The notes under the pieces: generated by a model | What the model saw: only the letters and a program-made list of their open reading frames with translations | The model's database searches: none | Told to the model about the DNA's origin: nothing | Shown here: piece by piece, positions 43,059 to 51,643 of the stretch | Position numbering within the stretch: position 1 is the first letter of the stretch | Layout of the letters: each line of letters opens with the position of its first letter | Translations under genes and position numbers: made by a program | Assembly (NCBI GenBank): GCA_945874825.1 | Contig: CAMCIK010000001.1 | Coordinates: forward strand, 165,434 to 229,433 | Source of the DNA: Phenylobacterium deserti | GTDB taxonomy: Bacteria; Pseudomonadota; Alphaproteobacteria; Caulobacterales; Caulobacteraceae | DNA: 64,000 nucleotides | Direction: 5' to 3'

Positions 43059-44132
43059 TCAGGCTGCGGGCCGTGCCATGGGGGTCAGAGCGCCCATCGT
43101 CGCCTTGTTGGCGACGTGCTGGGCGGCGGGCAGCGGGATCAGGCCGCGGTCCTTGAGGTAGCCGGCACGGCCGGTGGCGGCGTCGGAAACGAACTCGGTC
43201 ACGAACTCGCGCAGGCCCTTGGTCACGCCTACATGGGCCTTCTTCACATAGATGTAGAGGGACCGCGAAAGGGGGTAGGACCCGTCCGAGATGGTGGCGA
43301 CGGAGGGCTTCACGCCGTTGACCGAAGCGCCCTTCACCTGGTCCATATTCTCCTCGAGGAACGACCAACCGAAGACACCGAGGGCCCCGGGGGTCTTGGT
43401 AAGGGTCTGGATGATGGCGTTATCGTTCTCGCCGGCATCGATCCAGCCATCCTTGCGGAGGGGGTTGACCTTCTCCTTGAACTGCTGCTCGTCCGCCTTC
43501 TTGAGGGCCTGGTTGCCGGGGTATTTGAGGGCCCCGGCCTCAATGGCCATTTCAACGAAAGCATCGCGGGTGCCGGAGGACGGCGGCGGCCCGTAGACTT
43601 GGATACGACCACGCGGCAGGCCAGCGCCCACCTCGGGCCAGGTCTTGTAAGGGTTGGGCTGATATTGGCCGTAGCGCAGCACATTGGCCGCTAGGCCCAA
43701 GTAGAGTGCCGAGGTCGAGAAGTTGTAATCGGGGCCACCCTTGTCCACGGCAACGACAATGCCGTCGAAGCCGATCTTCAGCTCAATGATGTCCTTGACC
43801 CCCTTGGCCGCGCAAGCGTCAAACTCAGAGCGCTTCATGCGGCGAGAGGCGGTTGCGATGTCGGGGAATCTGTCGCCAACCCCCGAGCAGAACAGCTTGA
43901 TGCCGCCGCCGGTGCCGAGGCTCTCGACCTTGGGCGCCTTCATGCCCGTCTTGCGAGCGAACTGTTCGGAAACCCGGGTGGCGAAGGGAAAGGTGGTGGA
44001 GGAGCCGGCGGCCCAGACATAATCCCGGGCGGCGTGGGCTGGCTGGATACCCGCGAGAAGCGTGACGCAGCCGGCCAGCGCCAACATGGCGAAGGTCTGG
44101 CGAATCTGGGTCCGGGGGGAAGCGGATGTCAT
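43059..44132 (-). CDS. pstS: Phosphate ABC transporter substrate-binding protein PstS
   Basis: A 357-residue PstS-family phosphate-binding protein with a signal peptide (AMLALAGCVTLLAGIQPAHA). Phosphate-site segments are visible: AGSSTTFPFATRVSEQF, SLGTGGGIKLFC, ATASRRMKRSEFDAC and PPPSSGTRDAFVEMA. No pstC, pstA or pstB lies in the window, so the membrane part must be encoded elsewhere, or the protein acts as a periplasmic phosphate scavenger. It follows the phosphate-porin gene on the same strand, after a 108-base gap that may hold its own promoter. Confidence 0.9.
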   Translation of the reverse strand: MTSASPRTQIRQTFAMLALAGCVTLLAGIQPAHAARDYVWAAGSSTTFPFATRVSEQFARKTGMKAPKVESLGTGGGIKLFCSGVGDRFPDIATASRRMKRSEFDACAAKGVKDIIELKIGFDGIVVAVDKGGPDYNFSTSALYLGLAANVLRYGQYQPNPYKTWPEVGAGLPRGRIQVYGPPPSSGTRDAFVEMAIEAGALKYPGNQALKKADEQQFKEKVNPLRKDGWIDAGENDNAIIQTLTKTPGALGVFGWSFLEENMDQVKGASVNGVKPSVATISDGSYPLSRSLYIYVKKAHVGVTKGLREFVTEFVSDAATGRAGYLKDRGLIPLPAAQHVANKATMGALTPMARPAA

Positions 44133-44211
44133 CGGTGTGATCTCCTGTCTCAGAACTTCCCAGTCTGCGGACGCGCCCGGAGAGGCACTGATCGCATTGG
44201 GGATTAGCGAC

Positions 44212-44229
44212 CTATCATGACACTTTCGT
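44212..44229 (+). promoter_or_regulatory. Weak Pho-box-like site upstream of pstS
   Basis: CTATCAT-GACA-CTTTCGT matches the Pho-box half-site consensus at 6 and 5 of 7 positions with correct 11-base spacing, but lies on the strand opposite to pstS, about 80 bases before its start. Orientation lowers confidence. Confidence 0.25.
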
Positions 44230-44240
44230 TTGGATGGGTC

Positions 44241-45443
44241 TCAAAAGTCGTACTGGGCTCGGATCTGTAAGCTCCGGACCCGGGCCTTGGTCCCGGGCCA
44301 GCCCGGGTCGAAACGCATTTCGCCAAGATTCAGGAGCAGCCGATAGCCCGTTTGCACCCTCCAGACAGCGCAGAAGGTCATGCCCCGGACACGCGCCACG
44401 GCGGGTGAGTCCGAGGGAACGGTGGTGACCATTGGCAAGGCTGGCACGTCCGCGAAGTCGTATCGCGCGAGGAGGTCGATGGACCCCGGACCTGGCGCGA
44501 CGACAAGGGCGCGTCGGGCGTCATAGCCTCGGACCTCGCCCTGGAGATTCCAGCCGAGAAGGATGTAGCCCGCCTTCAGGTCCGGCGGGCTCGGGTCGCG
44601 GGCCTGCGAACTGGGATCCGGGCGAAGGAGGGCGGCTTCACCCTGCACCCAGAAGCTTCCGGACCACCAGGCGGCCTCGACAGCGAGGGTGCCGTCGCTC
44701 CGGGCAAGGGGCCCGGTGTCAAGCCAGGGGCCCTCAACGCCCTGGGACCCCGCGGGTTGAAAGGAATAGCCGTGAGGAAAATCGCCATCGAAGGATCGAC
44801 CCCGGACCCAGGCGCCAAGATGAAGATGCTTGTTCCCCCCGAGGGGAACACCCCCCGCGACCCTGGCTGTCACGGCCCGCTGTTCCAGGGCGCCGGGAGA
44901 GGCGGGACCGTCAAAGTCGAGGCCGAGATTGTTGAAACTATCCCCTTGAAAGGCGAGGGTCGCCGTCAGGTCCTGGACGTTGGCGCGCACCTGGACGGCG
45001 CTTGTGAAACCGTCAGTGATCAGGTCGCCATAGGGTCCGCGCTCAAGGAAGGACAGAGACTTTGTCGACGTCAGGTTCTCAAGTCCAGCGGCCTTGATAT
45101 TGCCCGCCATCAGGGCGAAGCCCGGGGCCGGACGGTATTCTAGGGCGACCTCGTCCCAGATCAGGGAGTCGTTGTTCGCGGCGCCGCCTTCGAATCTCAG
45201 GGACAGCCGCTCCGTCAGGTCCGCATCGAGACCCAGATAGGCCTGACGAACCTGGATCCCGCCGGCAGGCTCATCGGGGAGTCCGGGCCGCGAAATGTCC
45301 AGATTGATGGAATCGACAAGTAGCCGCCCCTTGAGACGCAGCGGGCCATCACCGGGGTCCGCCGCCTGCGCGGGGCCTGCGCCCAGCATGCCGATGGCCA
45401 GGAAAGGACAGGCAAGGACGCGAAGGAAGGGGATGGGCGTCAA
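44241..45443 (-). CDS. Phosphate-selective porin, OprP/OprO family
   Basis: A 400-residue outer membrane porin. It has a signal peptide (LRVLACPFLAIGMLGAGPAQA), family opening RLKGRLLVDSINLDIS, VRQAYLGLDADLTERLSLRFE, the segment FALMAGNIKAAGLENLTSTKSLSFLERG typical of OprP/OprO, and a C-terminal strand ending QIRAQYDF with terminal Phe. OprP channels carry phosphate and OprO polyphosphate; which one cannot be told. Placement between phnE and pstS fits an outer-membrane entry route for phosphorus compounds. Confidence 0.86.
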   Translation of the reverse strand: MTPIPFLRVLACPFLAIGMLGAGPAQAADPGDGPLRLKGRLLVDSINLDISRPGLPDEPAGGIQVRQAYLGLDADLTERLSLRFEGGAANNDSLIWDEVALEYRPAPGFALMAGNIKAAGLENLTSTKSLSFLERGPYGDLITDGFTSAVQVRANVQDLTATLAFQGDSFNNLGLDFDGPASPGALEQRAVTARVAGGVPLGGNKHLHLGAWVRGRSFDGDFPHGYSFQPAGSQGVEGPWLDTGPLARSDGTLAVEAAWWSGSFWVQGEAALLRPDPSSQARDPSPPDLKAGYILLGWNLQGEVRGYDARRALVVAPGPGSIDLLARYDFADVPALPMVTTVPSDSPAVARVRGMTFCAVWRVQTGYRLLLNLGEMRFDPGWPGTKARVRSLQIRAQYDF

Positions 45444-45531
45444 TAGGCGGAAATCCGGAGGATGGGAGTGCCCCCCTTCAGTCGTAGGTCACTGGTCTTG
45501 GAGCGCGCACCCCGGCGCCTTCGATGCGGGG

Positions 45532-46335
45532 TCAGAGCAGCCGCGCGCGAATGGTCTGGCTGAGCAGGTCGATCAGGGTCACGGCGATGACGATGACGAT
45601 CGAGATGGCAGCGGTGAGGGGGTAGTTGAAGCTGTTCATGCTGTCGAACAGGATTTGGCCGATACCCCCGGCGCCGATCAGGCCGAGCACGGTGGCGCTG
45701 CGGCTGTTCGATTCGAACCGGTAGAGGGCGTAGGAGGTCCACAGGGGCGCAACCTGTGGGATCACCCCCCAGACGATCTCCTGGAGCCGCCCGGCACCCG
45801 TCGCCCGGACGCCCTCGACGGGACCCCGGTCGATGGCCTCGACGGCCTCGGCGAAGAGCTTGGCGAGGACACCGCCGGTGTTGAGGGCCAGGGCCATGAC
45901 GCCGGCAAAGGGACCTAGGCCCACCGCCACCAGGAAGGCCGTGCCGATGACCAGGTCCGGCACCGACCGGATCAGGTCCATCAACCGGCGGACCGGGAGC
46001 TGGATGAAAGCCGGCGTTACATTGCGCGCGCCGAGGAGCCCCATGGGCACAGCGATCAGTATGGCCAGGGCCGTACCCCATATGGCCATCTGGATGGTGA
46101 GCCACATCTTCTCGATCAGGTCCCGCCAATTAGAGAAATCCGGATTCAGGAAGCCAGAGGCGAACTGCCGCATGTTTTCCGAGTTGGAGAACAACAGGGG
46201 GAACTTGGAGATCTCGGCCGGGCCGAAGGAAGCGATCAGCAGGACGATGATCCCGCCCCACAGGACGAAGTCGAACACCCTCTGCCCGAAAGGCCGGGAC
46301 GGCGGCTCAAGGACGGCGGGGGCGGTCTGGGTCAT
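45532..46335 (-). CDS. phnE: Phosphonate/phosphate ABC transporter permease PhnE
   Basis: A 267-residue permease of the PhnE family, with about six helices and the binding-protein-dependent transport EAA loop EAVEAIDRGPVEGVRATGAGRLQEIVWGVIPQ. The RSVPDLVIGTAFLVAVGLGPFAGVMALA and GLIGAGGIGQILFDSMNSFNY segments are typical of PhnE. It is 3 bases downstream of phnD. No C-P lyase or phosphonatase genes are visible in the window, so the substrate may be phosphonate, phosphite or phosphate. Confidence 0.9.
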   Translation of the reverse strand: MTQTAPAVLEPPSRPFGQRVFDFVLWGGIIVLLIASFGPAEISKFPLLFSNSENMRQFASGFLNPDFSNWRDLIEKMWLTIQMAIWGTALAILIAVPMGLLGARNVTPAFIQLPVRRLMDLIRSVPDLVIGTAFLVAVGLGPFAGVMALALNTGGVLAKLFAEAVEAIDRGPVEGVRATGAGRLQEIVWGVIPQVAPLWTSYALYRFESNSRSATVLGLIGAGGIGQILFDSMNSFNYPLTAAISIVIVIAVTLIDLLSQTIRARLL

Positions 46336-46338
46336 GGA

Positions 46339-47397
46339 TCAGTTCACGTCGACGGGCTGGCCGGTGCGGGCCTGGAGGGCGGCCTCCTCAGCCTTCACCC
46401 CGTCCAGCGCCTTTCGGGCGTCGGCGATCCGCTTCGGATCCCCGCTGCGCTGGGCCTCAAGGACGTTCTCTGTGGCCTCCATCTCGCGCACCCGCAGGAG
46501 GTGGTTGTCATCGGCGGGCTTGAAGCCGCCGATCGAGAGCTTGGCCAGCAGGCCCCGCTGGCGCTCGGCCTCGGCCCCCTCGCCCTGGGCGTAGGTCAGG
46601 AAGAACTGGCGGAGCTTTTCCTTGACCGCGGGGTCCAGGTCCTTGCGCCAGACGATCGGGTCTTCGGGCAGGCGGGGGGAGGTCCAGACCACACGTACCT
46701 TGTCGCCCAGGGTCGGCTCGCCCTTGGCCGCACGCTCCACGTCGCGCTCGCGCTGAAGCCGCAGGCTGGTGCTGTTGCCCGTCCCCGCGTCCAGGACACC
46801 GTTCGCTACGCCCACCAGGTTGGTGTTGTGATTGGCCGACTTCAGGGTCTTGAAACAGGTCTGGACGTCGATGCCCTTGGGCGAGAACAGGTAGGTCTTG
46901 GGTGCCAGGGTCCCCGAGGTGGACTTGGCGTCGCCGATCCCGAAGTTGAGCGTCCGGTCACAACGCAGGATGTCCTCGAGGGTGGTCTTGCTGGAGGCGG
47001 GGACCAGGATCACCGAGTTGTAGCCGTCGTCGCCGGTGGGATCGAAGGTGCGGGCGAAGACCTCGCCGTCGGCCCGGCGGATGGCCTCGAGGCCCGACAG
47101 GTTGGTGAACCAGCCGAAATGGGTCTGCTTGAAGCGCATGGCCTCGACCAGGGCGGTGTAGTTGGCCCCGATGTAGGGCTCGATCTTCAGCCCGGTCGCC
47201 TTCTCCATGTCGGCGATGATCGGGCGCCAGTACGACTCCAAGCTGGAAGCGCTCTCCGGGGCGACGATCGAGAATTTCAGGACACCCGATGACCCGTTGG
47301 AGGGCGGGGTCGGCTGGCGGCTGCACCCCAAGAGGGCGGCTGCACCCAGGCCTGCGGCGGCGATCAGGCCGCGGCGGCTTAGCGTGGCATCGATCAT
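46339..47397 (-). CDS. phnD: Phosphonate/phosphate ABC transporter substrate-binding protein PhnD
   Basis: A 352-residue PhnD-family binding protein. The N-terminus (SRRGLIAAAGLGAAALLGC) is a lipoprotein-type signal with lipobox LLGC and an adjacent twin-arginine-like SRR. Family segments include MEKATGLKIEPYIGANYTALVEAMRFKQTHFGWF and the ligand-loop region FGIGDAKSTSGTLAP. It overlaps the phnC stop by four bases and belongs to the phnCDE operon. Confidence 0.9.
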   Translation of the reverse strand: MIDATLSRRGLIAAAGLGAAALLGCSRQPTPPSNGSSGVLKFSIVAPESASSLESYWRPIIADMEKATGLKIEPYIGANYTALVEAMRFKQTHFGWFTNLSGLEAIRRADGEVFARTFDPTGDDGYNSVILVPASSKTTLEDILRCDRTLNFGIGDAKSTSGTLAPKTYLFSPKGIDVQTCFKTLKSANHNTNLVGVANGVLDAGTGNSTSLRLQRERDVERAAKGEPTLGDKVRVVWTSPRLPEDPIVWRKDLDPAVKEKLRQFFLTYAQGEGAEAERQRGLLAKLSIGGFKPADDNHLLRVREMEATENVLEAQRSGDPKRIADARKALDGVKAEEAALQARTGQPVDVN

Positions 47398-48188
47398 TTC
47401 GGGGCTCCTTCCCAGAAGACGTCCTCGAACTCGGGGCCGTAGATGTCGATCAGACGGTCCTTGTCCAGACCCGAGGCGGGGCCATCATAGACAATCTGGC
47501 CGGCCTTGAGGGCGACCACCCGGTCGCAATACCGCATGGCGTAGTCCACCTGGTGCAGGGTGATCACCAAGGTCAGGCCGTCGGTGCGGTTCAGATCCCG
47601 GAGGATCTCCATCACCTTGCGGGCCGACACCGGGTCGAGGGAGGCCACGGGCTCGTCGGCGAGGATGATCTTGGCCCGCTGGACCAGGGCCCGGGCGATG
47701 GCGCCGCGTTGCTGCTGGCCACCGGACAGGGTGTTGGCGCGCTGGCCGGCGTACTCGGCCACGCCGACCCTGGCGAGCGCCGCCATGGTCGCAGAGACGA
47801 TCTCCGTCGGCCAGCGCCCGAGAAGGCCCCGGAGGAAGGAAATCCGACCCAGCGAACCCAGGGCGACATTGCTGAACAGGGACAGGCGCCCCACCAGGTT
47901 GAACTGCTGGAAGATGAAGCCGATCCGGATACGCGCATCGCGTACACCGGAGGAGATGCGTCCCCCCGACTGGACCGGCACACCGAAGGCCTCGATGACG
48001 CCGGCTCCCGGATCGATCACCTGCAGGCCGGAAATGGACCGGAGAAGAGTGGACTTGCCGGATCCCGAGGGGCCGATCAGGGCAATCATCTCGCCGCGGC
48101 GGACGTCCAGAGACACGCCGTCGAGGGCCCGGCGGGTGCCGAAGGTCCGCGACACGTTCCGGATCGACAGAACCGCTTCTTCAGCCAT
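47394..48188 (-). CDS. phnC: Phosphonate/phosphate ABC transporter ATP-binding protein PhnC
   Basis: A 264-residue ABC ATPase of the PhnC type: Walker A LIGPSGSGKSTLLRSI, Q-loop FIFQQFNLVGRLSLFSNV (characteristic of PhnC), signature LSGGQQQRGA, Walker B IILADEPVASLDP. I used the ATG at 48188 (MAEEAVLSIRNVSRTFG), with AGGGGAC upstream as ribosome site; the frame extends 62 codons further but is arginine-rich and not conserved. It heads the phnC-phnD-phnE run, and the phosphate porin and pstS follow in the same direction. Confidence 0.9.
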   Translation of the reverse strand: MAEEAVLSIRNVSRTFGTRRALDGVSLDVRRGEMIALIGPSGSGKSTLLRSISGLQVIDPGAGVIEAFGVPVQSGGRISSGVRDARIRIGFIFQQFNLVGRLSLFSNVALGSLGRISFLRGLLGRWPTEIVSATMAALARVGVAEYAGQRANTLSGGQQQRGAIARALVQRAKIILADEPVASLDPVSARKVMEILRDLNRTDGLTLVITLHQVDYAMRYCDRVVALKAGQIVYDGPASGLDKDRLIDIYGPEFEDVFWEGAPK

Positions 48189-48426
48189 GCCGGCGATGTC
48201 CCCTGATAGCTCCAGGGCCCGCGCAGGGCGGCGACCCGACCGGCTTATTCGCACGGCGCGACGTCCCCGGTCCAGCCTGCTCCGCCTCAGGGGGGCAAGG
48301 ATCCTCAAATTGCACTTTACACGGGGGGCGTCTGGCCCTATTGCACCGCGCTCCGGCGGACCCGATGTCCTCAAAAGCGCTGCTAACGCCGGATTGGGTT
48401 CAACAATTTATTGGGGGTTACGTGAG

Positions 48427-49680
48427 GTGCAAACGTACCAAACGTCCCTGGACCTGGTCCGCGAGCGGTCGCCCGAGCATCCCGTCGCCATTGCGCGACC
48501 GGCTGCGGCGTCTCTAGCGGCCCGCTGGTTCCAGGACAATTTCAAAGGCGACGTCTTCTACGCGGTGAAGGCAAATCCATCTCCGTGGGTCATCCAGGCC
48601 CTGGCAGAGAACGGCGTCTCGGCATTCGATGTCGCCTCGGTTCCTGAGATCGCGCTCGTTCGCGCCCATGCGCCCGACGCCCGTCTGGCCTTCATGCACC
48701 CGGTCAAGAGCCGTGCTGCCATCCGCGCGGCCTACTTCGATCATGGAGTAAGGACCTTCGCCCTCGACACCCATGAGGAGCTCGAGAAGATCCTCGAGAC
48801 GACCGAGGGTGCCAAGGACCTCAACCTGATCGTTCGCCTGGCCGTCCAGACCGAAGGAGCCGCCTATTCCCTGGCCGGCAAGTTCGGCGTCGATCTCAAC
48901 CAGGCCCCGTCCCTCTTGTTGGCCGCCCGCCGGGCGACCCAGGACCTGATGGGTGTCTCCTTCCATGTCGGCAGCCAGTGCATGCGGCCGACCGCCTATA
49001 GCGCGGCCATGGCCCAGGCCTCCCGCGCCCTCGTGCGGGCCGGCGTGCTGGCCGACGTGGTCGATGTGGGCGGCGGCTTCCCGTCAATCTATCCGGGCAT
49101 GACCCCTCCCGCCCTGGACGACTATTTCGACGCCATCCAGCGCGGCTTCGCCGAAATGATGGTCCATGAGAACACCGAGCTCTGGTGCGAGCCTGGCCGG
49201 GCCCTCGTGGCGGAGGCCTCGTCCATCGTCACCTGCGTGGAGCTGCGCAAGAACGACGCCCTCTACCTGAACGACGGCGCCTATGGTGGCCTGTTCGACG
49301 CCGCCCATGCCCGCTGGCCCTTCCCGGTCAAGGCCATGCGGCGGACGGAGCAAGACGTACAGGTGATGGACGGCCCCCTGCGTCCGTTCCGGTTCTTCGG
49401 TCCGACCTGCGACGCCATCGATTACATGCCCGGCCCGTTCTGGCTGCCCGAGGACGTCGCAGAAGGCGATTTCATCGAGATCGGCATGCTGGGTGCCTAT
49501 GGCGTGACCATGGCCACCCGGTTCAACGGCTTCGGCGACATCGAGACCGTCGCCTGCGAGGACGCACCGGCCGCCTCCATGTTCGGCCTCGCCAGTAGGT
49601 CCATACCGGTGCCCCGCAGCGAGACCCAGAACGTGGTGCGCCTGAACAAGGCCCGCGGACGCAAGCGGCGGCGGAAGTAG
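48427..49680 (+). CDS. Ornithine decarboxylase (alanine racemase fold)
   Basis: A 417-residue fold-type III PLP decarboxylase of the eukaryotic-like ODC family, converting ornithine to putrescine. The PLP lysine is Lys48 in VFYAVKANPSPWV; the glycine loop GGGFPSIYPG, CEPGRALVAEA and the active-site FGPTCD (Cys328) are present. The start is GTG at 48427 (protein begins MQTYQTSLDL); the open frame upstream is antisense to phnC and not conserved. The C-terminus is unusually basic (ARGRKRRRK). It is followed by a deoxyhypusine synthase-like gene, giving a polyamine module. The 238-base gap before it could include a leader RNA, but I recognise no motif. Confidence 0.9.
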   Translation: MQTYQTSLDLVRERSPEHPVAIARPAAASLAARWFQDNFKGDVFYAVKANPSPWVIQALAENGVSAFDVASVPEIALVRAHAPDARLAFMHPVKSRAAIRAAYFDHGVRTFALDTHEELEKILETTEGAKDLNLIVRLAVQTEGAAYSLAGKFGVDLNQAPSLLLAARRATQDLMGVSFHVGSQCMRPTAYSAAMAQASRALVRAGVLADVVDVGGGFPSIYPGMTPPALDDYFDAIQRGFAEMMVHENTELWCEPGRALVAEASSIVTCVELRKNDALYLNDGAYGGLFDAAHARWPFPVKAMRRTEQDVQVMDGPLRPFRFFGPTCDAIDYMPGPFWLPEDVAEGDFIEIGMLGAYGVTMATRFNGFGDIETVACEDAPAASMFGLASRSIPVPRSETQNVVRLNKARGRKRRRK

Positions 49681-49785
49681 TGCTCGCCGGACTGCCCAAT
49701 TCCCCAACAGCGCGGTCGGTCGCTCCGTCCCGGCCGCGCCCCTCCCATTGCGACGGGCGCTCACCTCTCCGGAGACCTGAAGAGA

Positions 49786-50847
49786 ATGAACGCTGAATCC
49801 TCGAAACCCAATCGCAAGGAAGAGCTGCTGTCGGCCAAGGTCGAACACGTAGCCATCGACCAGTATGACGCCCGCCCGGTGATCGACGCCATGCGGGCCA
49901 TGAGCTTCACAAGCCGCGATACCGCCCGCGCGGCGGATATCTGGTCCATGTCCCTTGAGGACCCGGACTGCTCGACCTGGCTGACCCTGGCGGGTTCCAC
50001 CAGCGCCGGCGGCTGCATGCACATCTACCGGGACATGGTGAAGTACGGGATGATCGACGCCATCGTCGCGACGGGGGCCTCGATCATCGACATGGACTTC
50101 TTCGAGGCCTTGGGCTTCCGCCATTACCAGGCCCAGTCGAATGTTGACGACCGCGACCTGCGGGACCTCTACATCGACCGCATCTACGACACCTACATCG
50201 ACGAGGAAGAGCTCCAGAAGTGCGATGCGATTATCTATGAGATCGCCAACATGCTGGAGCCCAGGCCCTATTCGAGCCGCGAGTTCATCCACGAGATGGG
50301 CCGCTGGCTGGCGACCGGCAACGCCCGCAAGCCCGGCTCCCTCATCGAGACCGCCTTCCACGAGGGGGCGCCGATCTTCTGCCCGGCCTTCACCGATTCC
50401 TCGGCCGGCTTCGGCCTGGTGAAGCACCAGGTCGAGCGCATGAAGGCAGGCAAGCCCTACCTGACCATCGACGCCATCGCCGACTTCCGCGAACTGACCG
50501 ACATCAAGCTGGCGGCGGGGACCACCGGCCTCCTCATGGTGGGCGGTGGCGTGCCGAAGAACTTCGCCCAGGACACCGTGGTCTGCGCAGAAATCCTTGG
50601 CCACGAAGCCGAGATGCACAAGTACGCGGTCCAGATCACCGTGGCCGACGTCCGCGACGGCGCCTGCTCGTCCTCGACTCTCAAGGAGGCCTGCTCCTGG
50701 GGCAAGGTGGACGTGACCTGGGAACAGATGGTCTTCGCCGAGGCCACCACGGTCATTCCCCTGATCGCCTCCGATGCCTGGCATCGCGGGTCCTGGAAGA
50801 CCCGTCGCAAGCGGCGCTGGGCAGACCTCTTCGCCAAGGCAGGCTAG
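49786..50847 (+). CDS. Deoxyhypusine synthase-like polyamine enzyme
   Basis: A 353-residue member of the deoxyhypusine synthase family. The catalytic lysine region is conserved: KEACSWGKVDV with Lys307 aligns with human Lys329 in AVSWGK. NAD-binding landmarks LTLAGSTSAGGCMHIYRDMV and VGGGVPKNF are also present. Bacteria have no eIF5A, so such proteins presumably transfer the aminobutyl group of spermidine to a small amine, for example making homospermidine; this is inference supported by the ornithine decarboxylase gene 105 bases upstream. Confidence 0.87.
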   Translation: MNAESSKPNRKEELLSAKVEHVAIDQYDARPVIDAMRAMSFTSRDTARAADIWSMSLEDPDCSTWLTLAGSTSAGGCMHIYRDMVKYGMIDAIVATGASIIDMDFFEALGFRHYQAQSNVDDRDLRDLYIDRIYDTYIDEEELQKCDAIIYEIANMLEPRPYSSREFIHEMGRWLATGNARKPGSLIETAFHEGAPIFCPAFTDSSAGFGLVKHQVERMKAGKPYLTIDAIADFRELTDIKLAAGTTGLLMVGGGVPKNFAQDTVVCAEILGHEAEMHKYAVQITVADVRDGACSSSTLKEACSWGKVDVTWEQMVFAEATTVIPLIASDAWHRGSWKTRRKRRWADLFAKAG

Positions 50848-50872
50848 GCCGGAACCGGGCGCGGGGGTCGAT

Positions 50873-51643
50873 TCAGATCCCCGCGTACCACTCGTAGCCG
50901 CGATCCTCCCAGAAGCCGCCCCGGCCACCCGAGATGTGGCTGAAGTCCGCCACGACCTCGATGCGCCGCACATACTTGGCGTGCTTGTAGCCCAGCTGGC
51001 GCTCGACCCTCAGACGGACGGGCGCGCCATGGGCGATCCCCAGGGGCGCGCCGTTCATCGCGTAGGCCAGCAGGGTCTGGGGATGCAGGGCGTCCACCAG
51101 GTCGATGCTCTCGTAATAGCGCCCCTGCTCGCCCGCCTCCGGGTCCAGGGTATCGAAGCAGTGAAAGACCAGGTAGCGGGCCTCGGGCTTCAGTCCCGCC
51201 TGCGCCAGCAGGGGCGCAAGGCGCGCGCCTGACCAGCGGGCGATGGCCGACCAGCCCTCCACGCAGTCATGTCGGGTCACCTGGCTGCGGGCCGGAAGCG
51301 CCCGGAGAGCGGCGAGGTCGAGGGACAGGGGCCTGTCGACCAGGCCGTCCACCACAAGCCGGTAAGCCGCGAAACCGCCTTCGGCTAGGGCCCGGTAGTC
51401 GAGGTCCGAGGGATTGGTCGAGCCGTTGGCCGGGAAGTCGGCGGAGATGGCGGCCTCGGGATACTCCCGGGCCAGGGTCCTGCGGTCGAACAACACCCGG
51501 TGCAGGCCGAGGTTCAGGCGCTCGGCGCTCCTCAGGCCTGCGCGCACCCCGGGGTCGCCCGCGATCCGGTCGCAGGCCGAGACAAGGGCGGCGGCGGCCG
51601 CCGCCGAAAGACCGGTCAGCCAGGAACGCCGCGAGGCCGTCAT
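50873..51643 (-). CDS. Molybdopterin-dependent oxidoreductase (MsrP/sulfite oxidase fold)
   Basis: A 256-residue oxidoreductase_molyb domain protein. The N-terminus SRRSWLTGLSAAAAAALVSAC has both a twin-arginine feature and a lipobox-like VSAC. The molybdenum-ligating cysteine is Cys127 in TRHDCVEGWSAIARW, the family's most conserved motif; RLRVERQLGYKHAKYVRRIEVV near the end is also typical. It overlaps the upstream cytochrome b gene by four bases, so electrons probably pass between them. The substrate (sulfite, methionine sulfoxide or other) is unknown. The modABC molybdate uptake genes lie about 6 kb away. Confidence 0.88.
   Translation of the reverse strand: MTASRRSWLTGLSAAAAAALVSACDRIAGDPGVRAGLRSAERLNLGLHRVLFDRRTLAREYPEAAISADFPANGSTNPSDLDYRALAEGGFAAYRLVVDGLVDRPLSLDLAALRALPARSQVTRHDCVEGWSAIARWSGARLAPLLAQAGLKPEARYLVFHCFDTLDPEAGEQGRYYESIDLVDALHPQTLLAYAMNGAPLGIAHGAPVRLRVERQLGYKHAKYVRRIEVVADFSHISGGRGGFWEDRGYEWYAGI

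Noticed and set aside
47560..48426. Extension of the ornithine decarboxylase frame by about 289 codons
   Set aside because: It lies antisense to phnC and shows no conserved domain; the family N-terminus fits the GTG at 48427.
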